This document shows, in pieces, positions 1 through 5,712 of a DNA stretch of 6,803 nt. Below the pieces are notes generated by a model, which was not told where the DNA came from, ran no database searches, and saw nothing but the letters and a program-made list of their open reading frames with translations. The translations under genes and the position numbers were made by a program. Positions within the stretch are counted from its first letter, which is position 1; each line of letters opens with the position of its first letter. The stretch lies in assembly GCA_964602275.1 (NCBI GenBank), contig CAZRQF010000054.1, positions 1 through 6,803 of the forward strand. Reading direction: 5' to 3'. The DNA comes from RGIG6291 sp964602275 (GTDB lineage Bacteria > Bacillota > Clostridia > TANB77 > UBA1234).

Positions 1-29
1 AATATTTTCAAAAATATATAGAAAAGTAT

Positions 30-58
30 TTGATATTTTATATGTGATGTAATATAAT
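30..58 (+). promoter_or_regulatory. sigma-A-type promoter of mreB
   Basis: TTGATA (30-35) and TATAAT (53-58) are separated by 17 bp, a near-perfect housekeeping arrangement. Transcription would start near 65, leaving a leader of about 60 nt before the preferred mreB start. The -10 box lies inside the first pair of an array of TGTAAY hexamers, so a regulator bound there would compete with RNA polymerase. This is a sequence prediction; no start site is measured. Confidence 0.7.
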
Positions 59-107
59 TGTAACGAAAGTGTAATAGATGCGTAACATCTTTGTAATAAT
101 TAGTAAT
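48..107 (+). promoter_or_regulatory. tandem TGTAAY array, WalR/PhoP-type operator candidate
   Basis: Six hexamers follow one another on one strand: TGTAAT (48), TGTAAC (59), TGTAAT (70), CGTAAC (81), TGTAAT (92) and AGTAAT (102). The first five are spaced exactly 11 bp and the last 10 bp, so all face one side of the helix. The reported WalR (YycF) consensus in Bacillus is TGTWAH-N5-TGTWAH, and neighbouring units here fit it with at most one mismatch per hexamer. OmpR-family regulators such as WalR and PhoP bind direct repeats of this period. The array runs from the -10 box almost to the ribosome binding site, which would suit repression or roadblocking. A 5-bp hairpin (AGATG 76-80 with CATCT 86-90) lies within it. 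Which regulator binds is inferred, not shown. Confidence 0.55.
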
Positions 108-127
108 AAATGGAAGGAATGATGCTG

Positions 128-1147
128 ATGTTCGGTTTTGGTCAAGCGATAGGTATAGATTTAGGTACAGCAACAGTTCTTGTTTATGTAAAAGGTAAGG
201 GAATTGTATTAAGAGAACCATCAGTTGTAGCGATAGATAGAAATACAGAAGAAGCATTGTCAGTTGGGGAAGAGGCGAGAAGAATGCTTGGTAGAACGCC
301 AGGAAATATAGTTGCCATTCGTCCGTTAAAAGATGGTGTAATTTCTGATTATTTTGTTACCGAAAAAATGTTAAAATATTTTATCAAAAAGGTATGTGGC
401 AAATTTGTATTTGCCCCTACAATAATGGTTTGTATTCCATCAGGTGTAACCGAAGTGGAAAAGAAAGCTGTAATAGATGCGGCAACTCAAGCGGGAGCTC
501 GTAAAGTATATTTGATAGAAGAGCCAATTGCTGCGGCGATTGGAGCTGGTTTAGACATATCCAAAGCATGTGGTAGCATGGTTGTAGATATGGGGGGCGG
601 AACAACTGATATTGCTGTTATATCTTTAGGCGGTGCAGTTGTTAGCACTTCTATAAAAGTTGCAGGCGATAAGTTTGATGAAGCTATAACAAAATACATA
701 CGAAAAAAATATAATGTAATGCTTGGTGAGAGAACGGCGGAAGATTTGAAAATAAATATAGGTAGTGTATATCCAAGAATGCAAAAGCTTGAAATGGATG
801 TTAGAGGAAGAGATTTATCTTCTGGTCTTCCTGTTAATTTAACAGTTAATTCGGATGATATTTTAGAAGCTTTAAGAGAGCCAGCAATGCAAATTGTTGA
901 AGCGGTATTAAATGTTTTAGAGAGAACTCCACCAGAATTATCTGCTGATATTAGCGATAGGGGAATATACATGACGGGTGGTGGCTGCCTAGTTTATGGA
1001 TTAGACAAACTTATTCAAGAAACAACAGGAATTAATGTAATGATTGCTGAAGAATCTGTTTCTTGCGTTGCAATTGGCACGGGCAGAGCACTTGATGATC
1101 CAGAAATGCTAGAAAAATTAGATGCTCAACGAAGAAATAAATATTAA
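128..1147 (+). CDS. mreB: MreB/Mbl-family bacterial actin, rod-shape determining protein
   Basis: This is an actin-like ATPase that forms filaments under the membrane and guides the elongation machinery of peptidoglycan synthesis. From the start at 128 the product has 339 residues, the usual length. Visible motifs are phosphate-1 DLGTATVLVY (11-20), the EEP segment with the likely catalytic glutamate (131-133), phosphate-2 DMGGGTTDI (154-162) and the adenosine loop MTGGG (282-286). In-frame ATGs occur at 110, 119, 122 and 128. The GGAAGG at 112-117 is the only good ribosome binding site; it excludes 110 and favours 128 (10-nt gap) or 122 (4-nt gap). The protein then begins MFGFGQAIGIDLGTA, as the family does. 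The gene stands alone between its own promoter and a terminator, without mreC or mreD. In Bacillus and many clostridia a solo homologue of this kind is mbl, next to spoIIID; that neighbour would lie left of the window, so mbl is an equally good name. Confidence 0.93.
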   Translation: MFGFGQAIGIDLGTATVLVYVKGKGIVLREPSVVAIDRNTEEALSVGEEARRMLGRTPGNIVAIRPLKDGVISDYFVTEKMLKYFIKKVCGKFVFAPTIMVCIPSGVTEVEKKAVIDAATQAGARKVYLIEEPIAAAIGAGLDISKACGSMVVDMGGGTTDIAVISLGGAVVSTSIKVAGDKFDEAITKYIRKKYNVMLGERTAEDLKINIGSVYPRMQKLEMDVRGRDLSSGLPVNLTVNSDDILEALREPAMQIVEAVLNVLERTPPELSADISDRGIYMTGGGCLVYGLDKLIQETTGINVMIAEESVSCVAIGTGRALDDPEMLEKLDAQRRNKY

Positions 1148-1195
1148 AGTGTTTATAATATAAATCCTCGTTTATATATAAAATAAATGCAGTTT

Positions 1196-1226
1196 GCAAA
1201 AAAGACGGTTTAACCGTCTTTTTTGC
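1196..1226. terminator. bidirectional terminator between mreB and murC
   Basis: A perfect inverted repeat with 15-nt arms (1196-1210 and 1212-1226) around a single central base. The core is GACGG paired with CCGTC, flanked by six A on the left and six T on the right. Each strand therefore reads as a GC-containing hairpin followed by U residues, so one element can end both mreB from the left and murC from the right. It fills the short gap between the two convergent genes. Confidence 0.88.
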
Positions 1227-1236
1227 TGTTTAATAA

Positions 1237-2610
1237 TTATTTTGTTAATGCATATGATAAATTTGTAATATCTCCTGCACCTATTGTAAGCACAATGTCG
1301 TTTTCTTTTACATTTTCTCGTAAATATTTTTCTATTTTATCAAAAGATGAAAGATATGTGCAATTGTTAGAAACTTCATTTATAGCTATTGCAAGTTGCA
1401 TAGAAGATACAAGTCCGGTATCTTTTTCTCTTGCTGCGTAAATGTCGGTTAATATTACTTCATTGGTATCTTTAAATGCGTTTTTAAAGTCGTCAAACAA
1501 TGAAAGTGTTCTTGTATATGTGTGAGGTTGAAATACTACCCATAGCTTGTTGTGGGGTATTGAAAGGGCGGATTTTATGGTTGACATTATTTCGGTTGGA
1601 TGATGCGCATAGTCGTCAAATACACTTGCACCATTAACTTTTCCACGATATTCAAACCTTCTGCTTGCACCTGTAAATTGTGCTAAGGCACTTAAAATTG
1701 TTTCAGAGTCAATATTATATAGCTTAGCAGTTGCAATTGCAGATAATGAATTATATATGTTGTGGTAACCTAAAACATTTAGCTTAACATTTAAAGTTTC
1801 TATACCGTTAGTTGCAACATATGAGTAACAGCCATTTTCACTTTGCGTTATATCTTTTGCTACCCAATTAGCCGAAGTGTTGTTTATGCCAATTGTTACA
1901 ATATTAGCGTTTATATCGTTTAATATATCAAGACAATTTGTGTCATCTGCATTTACAACAACATTGCCGTTTGCAGGAACTAATTCAATAAATTTTTTAA
2001 ATGCTGATTTTATATGTTCAAGATTTTTATAATAATCCAAATGGTCTTCTTCAATGTTTAATAGTACCGCTGTTTTAGGATGGAATTTTAAAAAGCTTTC
2101 TACATATTCACAAGATTCAACTATAAAATATTCAGAGTTTCCAATTTTATAATTGCCATCTATTTGCTTTAAGGTAGCACCAACTTGAATTGTAGGGTCA
2201 AGGTTTGCTTGCAAAAATATTAATGACAACATTGAAGTAGTTGTTGTTTTTCCGTGAGTGCCACAAATACAAATGTTTTCTTCGTATTTCTTCATTAATT
2301 CGCCAAGAAAATCAGAGCGCTCCATAGTGGGAATATTTAATTCTTGAGCTTTTAAAAGTTCAGGATTGTCTTTTTTTATTGCAGCCGTGTAAACAACAAG
2401 CCCACTTCCTATAACATTATTTGCGAAGTGTCCTTCATAGACTTGTATTCCGTTTTCTGTTAATTTTTTTGTAATATCAGATAATTTGGCATCAGAGCCA
2501 GTAACTGTAAACCCCATATTTTTAGTGATTTCCGCAAGCCCGCTCATGCTAACACCGCCGATTCCAATCATATGTATTGCTTTATTTTTATCTAAAGAAT
2601 CAAGTATCAT
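1237..2610 (-). CDS. murC: UDP-N-acetylmuramate--L-alanine ligase
   Basis: This cytoplasmic enzyme adds L-alanine to UDP-MurNAc using ATP, the first amino-acid step of the peptidoglycan stem peptide. The product has 457 residues, normal for MurC. Visible in order are the nucleotide-fold motif GIGGVSMSGLAE (16-27), which binds the UDP-sugar, the ATP loop GTHGKTTTT (117-125), DHLDYY (189-194), the MurC-typical DDYAHHPTE (332-340), FQPHTYTR (360-367) and GAGDI (444-448). The DDYAHHPTE block separates MurC from MurD, MurE and MurF. The ATG at 2610 is preceded by GGAGG (2622-2618) at a 7-nt gap. A TTG at 2628 would add six residues but would put the ribosome binding site inside the gene, so I reject it. 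The gene runs towards mreB and away from spoVG. In some clostridia murC lies near purR, spoVG and glmU; purR and glmU are missing here. Confidence 0.96.
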   Translation of the reverse strand: MILDSLDKNKAIHMIGIGGVSMSGLAEITKNMGFTVTGSDAKLSDITKKLTENGIQVYEGHFANNVIGSGLVVYTAAIKKDNPELLKAQELNIPTMERSDFLGELMKKYEENICICGTHGKTTTTSMLSLIFLQANLDPTIQVGATLKQIDGNYKIGNSEYFIVESCEYVESFLKFHPKTAVLLNIEEDHLDYYKNLEHIKSAFKKFIELVPANGNVVVNADDTNCLDILNDINANIVTIGINNTSANWVAKDITQSENGCYSYVATNGIETLNVKLNVLGYHNIYNSLSAIATAKLYNIDSETILSALAQFTGASRRFEYRGKVNGASVFDDYAHHPTEIMSTIKSALSIPHNKLWVVFQPHTYTRTLSLFDDFKNAFKDTNEVILTDIYAAREKDTGLVSSMQLAIAINEVSNNCTYLSSFDKIEKYLRENVKENDIVLTIGAGDITNLSYALTK

Positions 2611-2633
2611 TTTTATACCTCCAATCAACAGTT

Positions 2634-2662
2634 ATTATAACCAAAATAAGTATTTTTTACAA
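2634..2662 (-). promoter_or_regulatory. sigma-A-type promoter of murC
   Basis: Read on the minus strand, TTGTAA (2662-2657) and TATAAT (2639-2634) are 17 bp apart. The -10 box is consensus and the -35 box matches four of six bases. The predicted start near 2627 leaves a leader of under 20 nt that contains the GGAGG site. A second TATAAT at 2669-2664 has no convincing -35 partner. Confidence 0.6.
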
Positions 2663-2721
2663 TATTATATGAATAAAACTGTTTGCTTGTGAAACAAAAA
2701 ATGAAAATATATGTAAAAAAT

Positions 2722-2750
2722 GCAGGATTTTTGAAAAATATGTAGTATTT
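2722..2750 (+). promoter_or_regulatory. sigma-H-like promoter of spoVG
   Basis: GCAGGATTT (2722-2730), an 11-bp spacer and GTAGTATTT (2742-2750) match the sigma-H pattern of AGGAWWW and a GAAT-type -10 box. From memory, the B. subtilis spoVG promoter has GCAGGATTT, 11 bp, then GTGGAATTG, so the -35 block and the spacing appear identical. The -10 core here is GTAT rather than GAAT. Transcription would start near 2756. A sigma-A alternative overlaps it: TTGAAA (2731-2736) and CATAGT (2755-2760) with 18 bp between, a weak -10. The stretch upstream is very AT-rich, as in the B. subtilis promoter, where AbrB binds. Confidence 0.6.
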
Positions 2751-2758
2751 TAAACATA

Positions 2759-2783
2759 GTTGAGTGCTAACAGCATATTCAAC
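2759..2783 (+). other. stem-loop near the 5' end of the spoVG leader
   Basis: GTTGA (2759-2763) pairs with TCAAC (2779-2783), and GTGCT (2764-2768) pairs with AGCAT (2772-2776) through one G-U pair, closing a three-base AAC loop with a two-base bulge on the 3' side. If transcription starts near 2756 this hairpin sits at the very 5' end of the message, a position known to protect mRNA from 5'-end-dependent decay. No T-run follows, so it is not a terminator. The role is inferred. Confidence 0.45.
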
Positions 2784-2811
2784 TTACTTATATGAAAGGC
2801 GGTGCATTTTA

Positions 2812-3096
2812 ATGCAAATTACAGATGTAAGATTAAGAAAAGTAAATTCTGAAAACAGAATGAAAGCAGTAGCTTCAGTAACATTCGATGGATGTTTCGT
2901 AGTACACGATATCAAAGTTATTGATCCTGCAGACAAGCCAGCATTCATAGCAATGCCAAGCAGAAGAACTCCTAAGGGAGAATTTAAGGATGTTGCTCAT
3001 CCACTAAATACTGAAACAAGAGATATGATCGAAAAAGCAGTATTAGAGGCATATGCAAATGCTGAAGATGAACCAACTACAACTTCAGAAGAATAA
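2812..3096 (+). CDS. spoVG: SpoVG family RNA/DNA-binding regulator
   Basis: SpoVG is a small nucleic-acid-binding protein. It was named for its effect on septation and spore cortex formation in Bacillus, and in other Firmicutes it acts as a post-transcriptional or DNA-binding regulator. The product has 94 residues, within the family range. It begins MQITDVRLRKV and carries the conserved basic segment around MPSRRTPKGEFKD (48-60), the likely nucleic-acid contact region, followed by AHP and an amphipathic helix; the acidic tail ends TSEE. The ATG at 2812 is preceded by AAAGGCGGTG (2795-2804), one mismatch from the ideal ribosome binding site, with a 7-nt gap. A GTG at 2764 in the same frame would place the promoter-proximal hairpin in the gene and is unlikely. 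The codons look richer in G+C than those of the neighbours, which I read as a sign of strong expression. It is a one-gene unit with its own promoter and terminator. Confidence 0.96.
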   Translation: MQITDVRLRKVNSENRMKAVASVTFDGCFVVHDIKVIDPADKPAFIAMPSRRTPKGEFKDVAHPLNTETRDMIEKAVLEAYANAEDEPTTTSEE

Positions 3097-3104
3097 TACA
3101 AATA

Positions 3105-3132
3105 AAAGGCTACCTTCGGGTAGCTTTTTTTT
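3105..3132 (+). terminator. UUCG-loop intrinsic terminator of spoVG
   Basis: GCTACC (3109-3114) and GGTAGC (3119-3124) form a perfect 6-bp stem closed by the very stable C(UUCG)G tetraloop. Eight T residues follow (3125-3132), and a short A-run (3104-3107) precedes it. It starts a few bases after the spoVG stop. Confidence 0.93.
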
Positions 3133-3140
3133 ATTTACTG

Positions 3141-3149
3141 TGTTATACT
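3141..3149 (+). promoter_or_regulatory. extended -10 promoter of uvrC
   Basis: TGTTATACT contains a TG one base before the -10 box TATACT (3144-3149), an extended -10 element. No good -35 box lies 16-18 bp upstream, where the spoVG terminator sits. The predicted start near 3156 gives a leader of about 30 nt. No LexA box of the Firmicute GAAC-N4-GTTC type is visible, so nothing here suggests SOS control. Confidence 0.5.
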
Positions 3150-3186
3150 AAAGCCGATTATATTAGAAACTATATAGGAGAAAAAT

Positions 3187-4989
3187 GTGTTTAATATTAA
3201 GGAAGAATTAAAAAAACTGCCTGAAAAACCAGGCGTATACATAATGAAAGATAAAAATGATACAATTCTTTATGTAGGTAAGGCTGTTGTTTTAAAAAAT
3301 CGTGTTAGACAGTATTTTCAAAATACGCCTAAGTCATCTAGAATAGAAAAAATGGTGTCGCAAATTGACCATTTTGAATATATAGTAGTTGATTCGGAAA
3401 TGGAAGCTCTTATTTTAGAATGTAACTTGATAAAATTGCATAGACCTAAATATAATGTCTTGCTAAAAGATGATAAGATGTATCCATACATTAAAATTAC
3501 TCTAAACGAAGATTTTCCTACGGTTAGAATTACTAGAAAAAAGTTTAACGATGGTGCAAAATATTATGGACCATACACAAATGCTTTTGCGGTAAAAGAA
3601 ACGGTGGACTTTTTAAATAAGTTATATAGATTAAAGCATTGTCGAAAAATATTTAAAAAGATTGAAACGCCGTGCCTAAATTATCATATAAAAAGATGCT
3701 CTGGAATTTGTGGCGGATATATAACGAAAGAAGAATACGCAAACTTGATAAATCAAGTTATGATGATATTAGACGGTAAGTCAGATGAAATTTTGAAAAA
3801 CATAGATATCGAAATGAAAAATGCTGCTCAAAATTTGAACTACGAAAAAGCAGCAGAATTACGAGATAAAAAGATTAGCATTGAAAACTTGATGCAACGC
3901 CAAAAAATGGATAGCTTTACTGAAAATGATATGGATGTAATCGGCGTTGCCAAAGTGCTATCTAATGCTTCGATAGAAGTTTTTAAAATTAGAAATGGTA
4001 AAATGGTTTCAGGCGAAAATTTTATTTTTAAAAATGTCTTAGAAGAATCCGAAGAAGCTTTGCTTGCAGATTTTATGAAGCAATATTATAACTTTGAAAA
4101 TGTTCCTGGAAAGATAATGCATAAATATTCTTCTGAAGAATTAAATCTAATAGGAGAGTGGCTACAACTTTTAAATCCTAAAAGGACAGTTGAGATTAAA
4201 GTGCCTAAAAAAGGCGAAAAAATGCGTTTTATAGAGATGGCAGAAAAAAATGCTACTATTGCTTTGAAAAACAAAATGGATACATTACAAGAAGAGTCGC
4301 TATTATCTAGCATGAAGTTAAGTTTGAAATTAAATAAATTGCCTCATAGAATTGAAAGCTATGATATTTCTAATATTTCAGGTACAGACATTGTGGCAGG
4401 TATTGTTGTTTTTGTTGACGGCAAACCAAAGAAAGACGAATATAGAAGAATTAAAATTAAAACTGTTTCGGGTCAAGACGATATCGCGTGCATGAAAGAA
4501 GTGTTGGAAAGAAGACTAAAATACTTAGTATCTGATGGTAAAAGTCCATTTGGCCCAAAGCCTGATTTAATATTGATGGACGGTGGACAAAATCAAGTAA
4601 ATATAGCAAATTCGATTATAAAAAAGTTTGGTTTAGATATTGAACTATATGGCATGGTAAAAAATGACAAACATAGAACTAGAGCGTTAATCAATAAAGA
4701 TGGCGAAGAAATTGATATAAGTGAAAATAAAGCTTTATTTAACTTTGTAACTTATGTGCAAGATGAAGTGCATAAAACAGCGATAGAATATCATAGAAAG
4801 CTACGCAGTAAGCATATGTCATATTCACAACTAGATAATGTAGATGGCATAGGCGAAAAGAAAAAGCAAGAACTTCTTAAAAAATTTAAAACTATAAAAA
4901 ATATAAAAGAAGCTTCAATAGAAAGTTTGTGCGAAGTAAAAGGCATAAGCGAAGAACTCGCAATTAAAATTAAACAAGAATTAAAATAA
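3187..4989 (+). CDS. uvrC: UvrABC excinuclease subunit C
   Basis: UvrC makes both incisions around a DNA lesion in nucleotide excision repair, after UvrA and UvrB have located it. The 600-residue product is full length. The GIY-YIG nuclease domain (about 13-92) shows PGVYIM, LYVGK with Y29, G31 and K32, R39, E78 and N90. A cysteine cluster (C152, C163, C171, C175) matches the iron-sulfur ligands reported for E. coli UvrC. A UVR motif that contacts UvrB lies at about 205-240. The RNase H-like second nuclease contains SYDISNISG (D393), GQDD (429-432), LMDGGQNQV (D465) and H495. Tandem helix-hairpin-helix motifs fill 547-600. The start is GTG at 3187, with AGGAG (3176-3180) 6 nt upstream. An ATG at 3185 overlaps it out of frame and stops after eight codons. 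rnhB follows at once, so the two are probably one transcript. Confidence 0.97.
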   Translation: MFNIKEELKKLPEKPGVYIMKDKNDTILYVGKAVVLKNRVRQYFQNTPKSSRIEKMVSQIDHFEYIVVDSEMEALILECNLIKLHRPKYNVLLKDDKMYPYIKITLNEDFPTVRITRKKFNDGAKYYGPYTNAFAVKETVDFLNKLYRLKHCRKIFKKIETPCLNYHIKRCSGICGGYITKEEYANLINQVMMILDGKSDEILKNIDIEMKNAAQNLNYEKAAELRDKKISIENLMQRQKMDSFTENDMDVIGVAKVLSNASIEVFKIRNGKMVSGENFIFKNVLEESEEALLADFMKQYYNFENVPGKIMHKYSSEELNLIGEWLQLLNPKRTVEIKVPKKGEKMRFIEMAEKNATIALKNKMDTLQEESLLSSMKLSLKLNKLPHRIESYDISNISGTDIVAGIVVFVDGKPKKDEYRRIKIKTVSGQDDIACMKEVLERRLKYLVSDGKSPFGPKPDLILMDGGQNQVNIANSIIKKFGLDIELYGMVKNDKHRTRALINKDGEEIDISENKALFNFVTYVQDEVHKTAIEYHRKLRSKHMSYSQLDNVDGIGEKKKQELLKKFKTIKNIKEASIESLCEVKGISEELAIKIKQELK

Positions 4990-5009
4990 TACAAATGAAG
5001 GATGAGAAA

Positions 5010-5639
5010 ATGAAAGAACAAGAATTTATAAGATTACAAGAATTATCAAAATATGAAGAAGAATATTTTAAAAAAGGCATAAATTTAATAGCCGGCATAG
5101 ACGAAGCAGGTCGTGGACCACTTGCAGGCCCTGTGGTTGCTGCTGCGGTAATTTTACCAAAGCATGCATTAATAGAAGGGGTAAATGATTCTAAAAAAAT
5201 ATCAGAAAAAAAGAGAGAAAAGTTATATGACGATATAATCAATACGGCAATTGCTTGGGGAGTTGGAATTGTCGATAATAATGTTATAGACGAGATTAAT
5301 ATATTAAACGCAACAAGACTTGCCATGCATAATGCGATAGAAGAACTAAAAGTAAAGCCAGAGTTTATCTTAATTGATGCAGAGAAAAAAGTAGACACAG
5401 ATAATATCCCATATTTGCCAATTGTAAAAGGCGATGCACTTAGCATTTCAATTGCAGCAGCATCAATCGTAGCAAAGGTAACCAGGGATAGAATGATGAG
5501 AGAGTATGATAAAATGTTTCCTGCTTATGGTTTTGAAAAGCACAAAGGCTATGGAACAAAAATGCATACAGATGCAATAAAAGAAAATGGAATTTGCATG
5601 ATACATAGAAAAAGTTTTTTGAAAAATATTGTTAAATAA
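5010..5639 (+). CDS. rnhB: ribonuclease HII
   Basis: RNase HII cuts the RNA strand of RNA-DNA hybrids and starts ribonucleotide excision repair by cutting at single ribonucleotides in DNA. From 5010 the product has 209 residues, a normal length. The active site is complete: DEAGRGP (31-37) with D31, E32 and the GRG loop, DSKK (60-63), LIDA with D123, and KGD with D142, followed by the strongly conserved SIAAASIVAKVTRD (147-160) and YGFEKHKGYGT (173-183). An in-frame ATG at 4995 would add five residues, but nothing resembling a ribosome binding site precedes it. AAGGA at 4998-5002 lies 7 nt before the ATG at 5010, so I prefer that one. uvrC ends 20 nt upstream with no terminator between, which links two genome-maintenance functions. 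No terminator is seen after the stop either, so read-through into rsmD is possible. Confidence 0.95.
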   Translation: MKEQEFIRLQELSKYEEEYFKKGINLIAGIDEAGRGPLAGPVVAAAVILPKHALIEGVNDSKKISEKKREKLYDDIINTAIAWGVGIVDNNVIDEINILNATRLAMHNAIEELKVKPEFILIDAEKKVDTDNIPYLPIVKGDALSISIAAASIVAKVTRDRMMREYDKMFPAYGFEKHKGYGTKMHTDAIKENGICMIHRKSFLKNIVK

Positions 5640-5641
5640 TT

Positions 5642-5658
5642 ATTACATTTATGTTACA
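5642..5658 (-). promoter_or_regulatory. TGTAAY-N5-TGTAAY site upstream of rsmD
   Basis: Read on the minus strand, TGTAAC (5658-5653), five bases, then TGTAAT (5647-5642) is an exact fit to the reported WalR pattern TGTWAH-N5-TGTWAH. On the plus strand this is ATTACA and GTTACA at an 11-bp period; PhoP boxes (TTAACA-like direct repeats) look similar. A third weaker unit, GTTAAA, lies 11 bp further left at 5631 and overlaps the rnhB stop. The site ends 4 bp before the rsmD -35 box, a usual activator position. A single pair in AT-rich DNA can arise by chance, so support is modest. Confidence 0.35.
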
Positions 5659-5662
5659 AATA

Positions 5663-5691
5663 TTGACAATATTCGATTTTACAAATAAAAT
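5663..5691 (+). promoter_or_regulatory. sigma-A-type promoter of rsmD with a palindrome over the -35 box
   Basis: TTGACA (5663-5668) is a perfect -35 box and TAAAAT (5686-5691) a five-of-six -10 box, with a 17-bp spacer. Transcription would start near 5698, giving a leader of about 15 nt holding the GAGAGG ribosome binding site (5701-5706). The -35 box lies inside a perfect 15-bp palindrome, AATATTG A CAATATT (5659-5673). That could be an operator, although short AT-rich palindromes are common. Confidence 0.75.
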
Positions 5692-5712
5692 AAGCAATAA
5701 GAGAGGTTTATT

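Noticed and set aside
110..127. Longer mreB starting at ATG 110
   Set aside because: No ribosome binding site precedes 110, while GGAAGG at 112-117 would be wasted inside the gene; the family N-terminus begins at MFGFG (128).
487..972. 161-codon open frame on the minus strand within mreB
   Set aside because: It lies wholly inside an intact conserved gene, has no ribosome binding site of note and shows no recognisable motif; it is a shadow of mreB.
1154..1159. TATAAT after the mreB stop
   Set aside because: It has no -35 partner and would fire straight into the terminator with no gene ahead.
1223..1441. Plus-strand frame starting at the mreB/murC terminator
   Set aside because: It is antisense to the C-terminal part of MurC and begins inside the terminator; no motif is visible.
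2764..2811. N-terminally extended SpoVG from GTG 2764
   Set aside because: The near-perfect ribosome binding site at 2795-2804 points to ATG 2812, and the extension does not look like the family start.
2623..2811. Riboswitch or T-box in the murC-spoVG gap
   Set aside because: The gap is short, the only clear structure is one small hairpin with no terminator or anti-terminator alternative, and both leaders are accounted for by promoters and ribosome binding sites.
3133..3186. LexA (SOS) box in front of uvrC
   Set aside because: No GAAC-N4-GTTC-type palindrome is present.
4086..5446. Minus-strand frames at 4086-4313, 4791-5021 and 4970-5446
   Set aside because: They lie opposite conserved uvrC and rnhB sequence and have hydrophobic, Ser-rich translations typical of antisense shadows.
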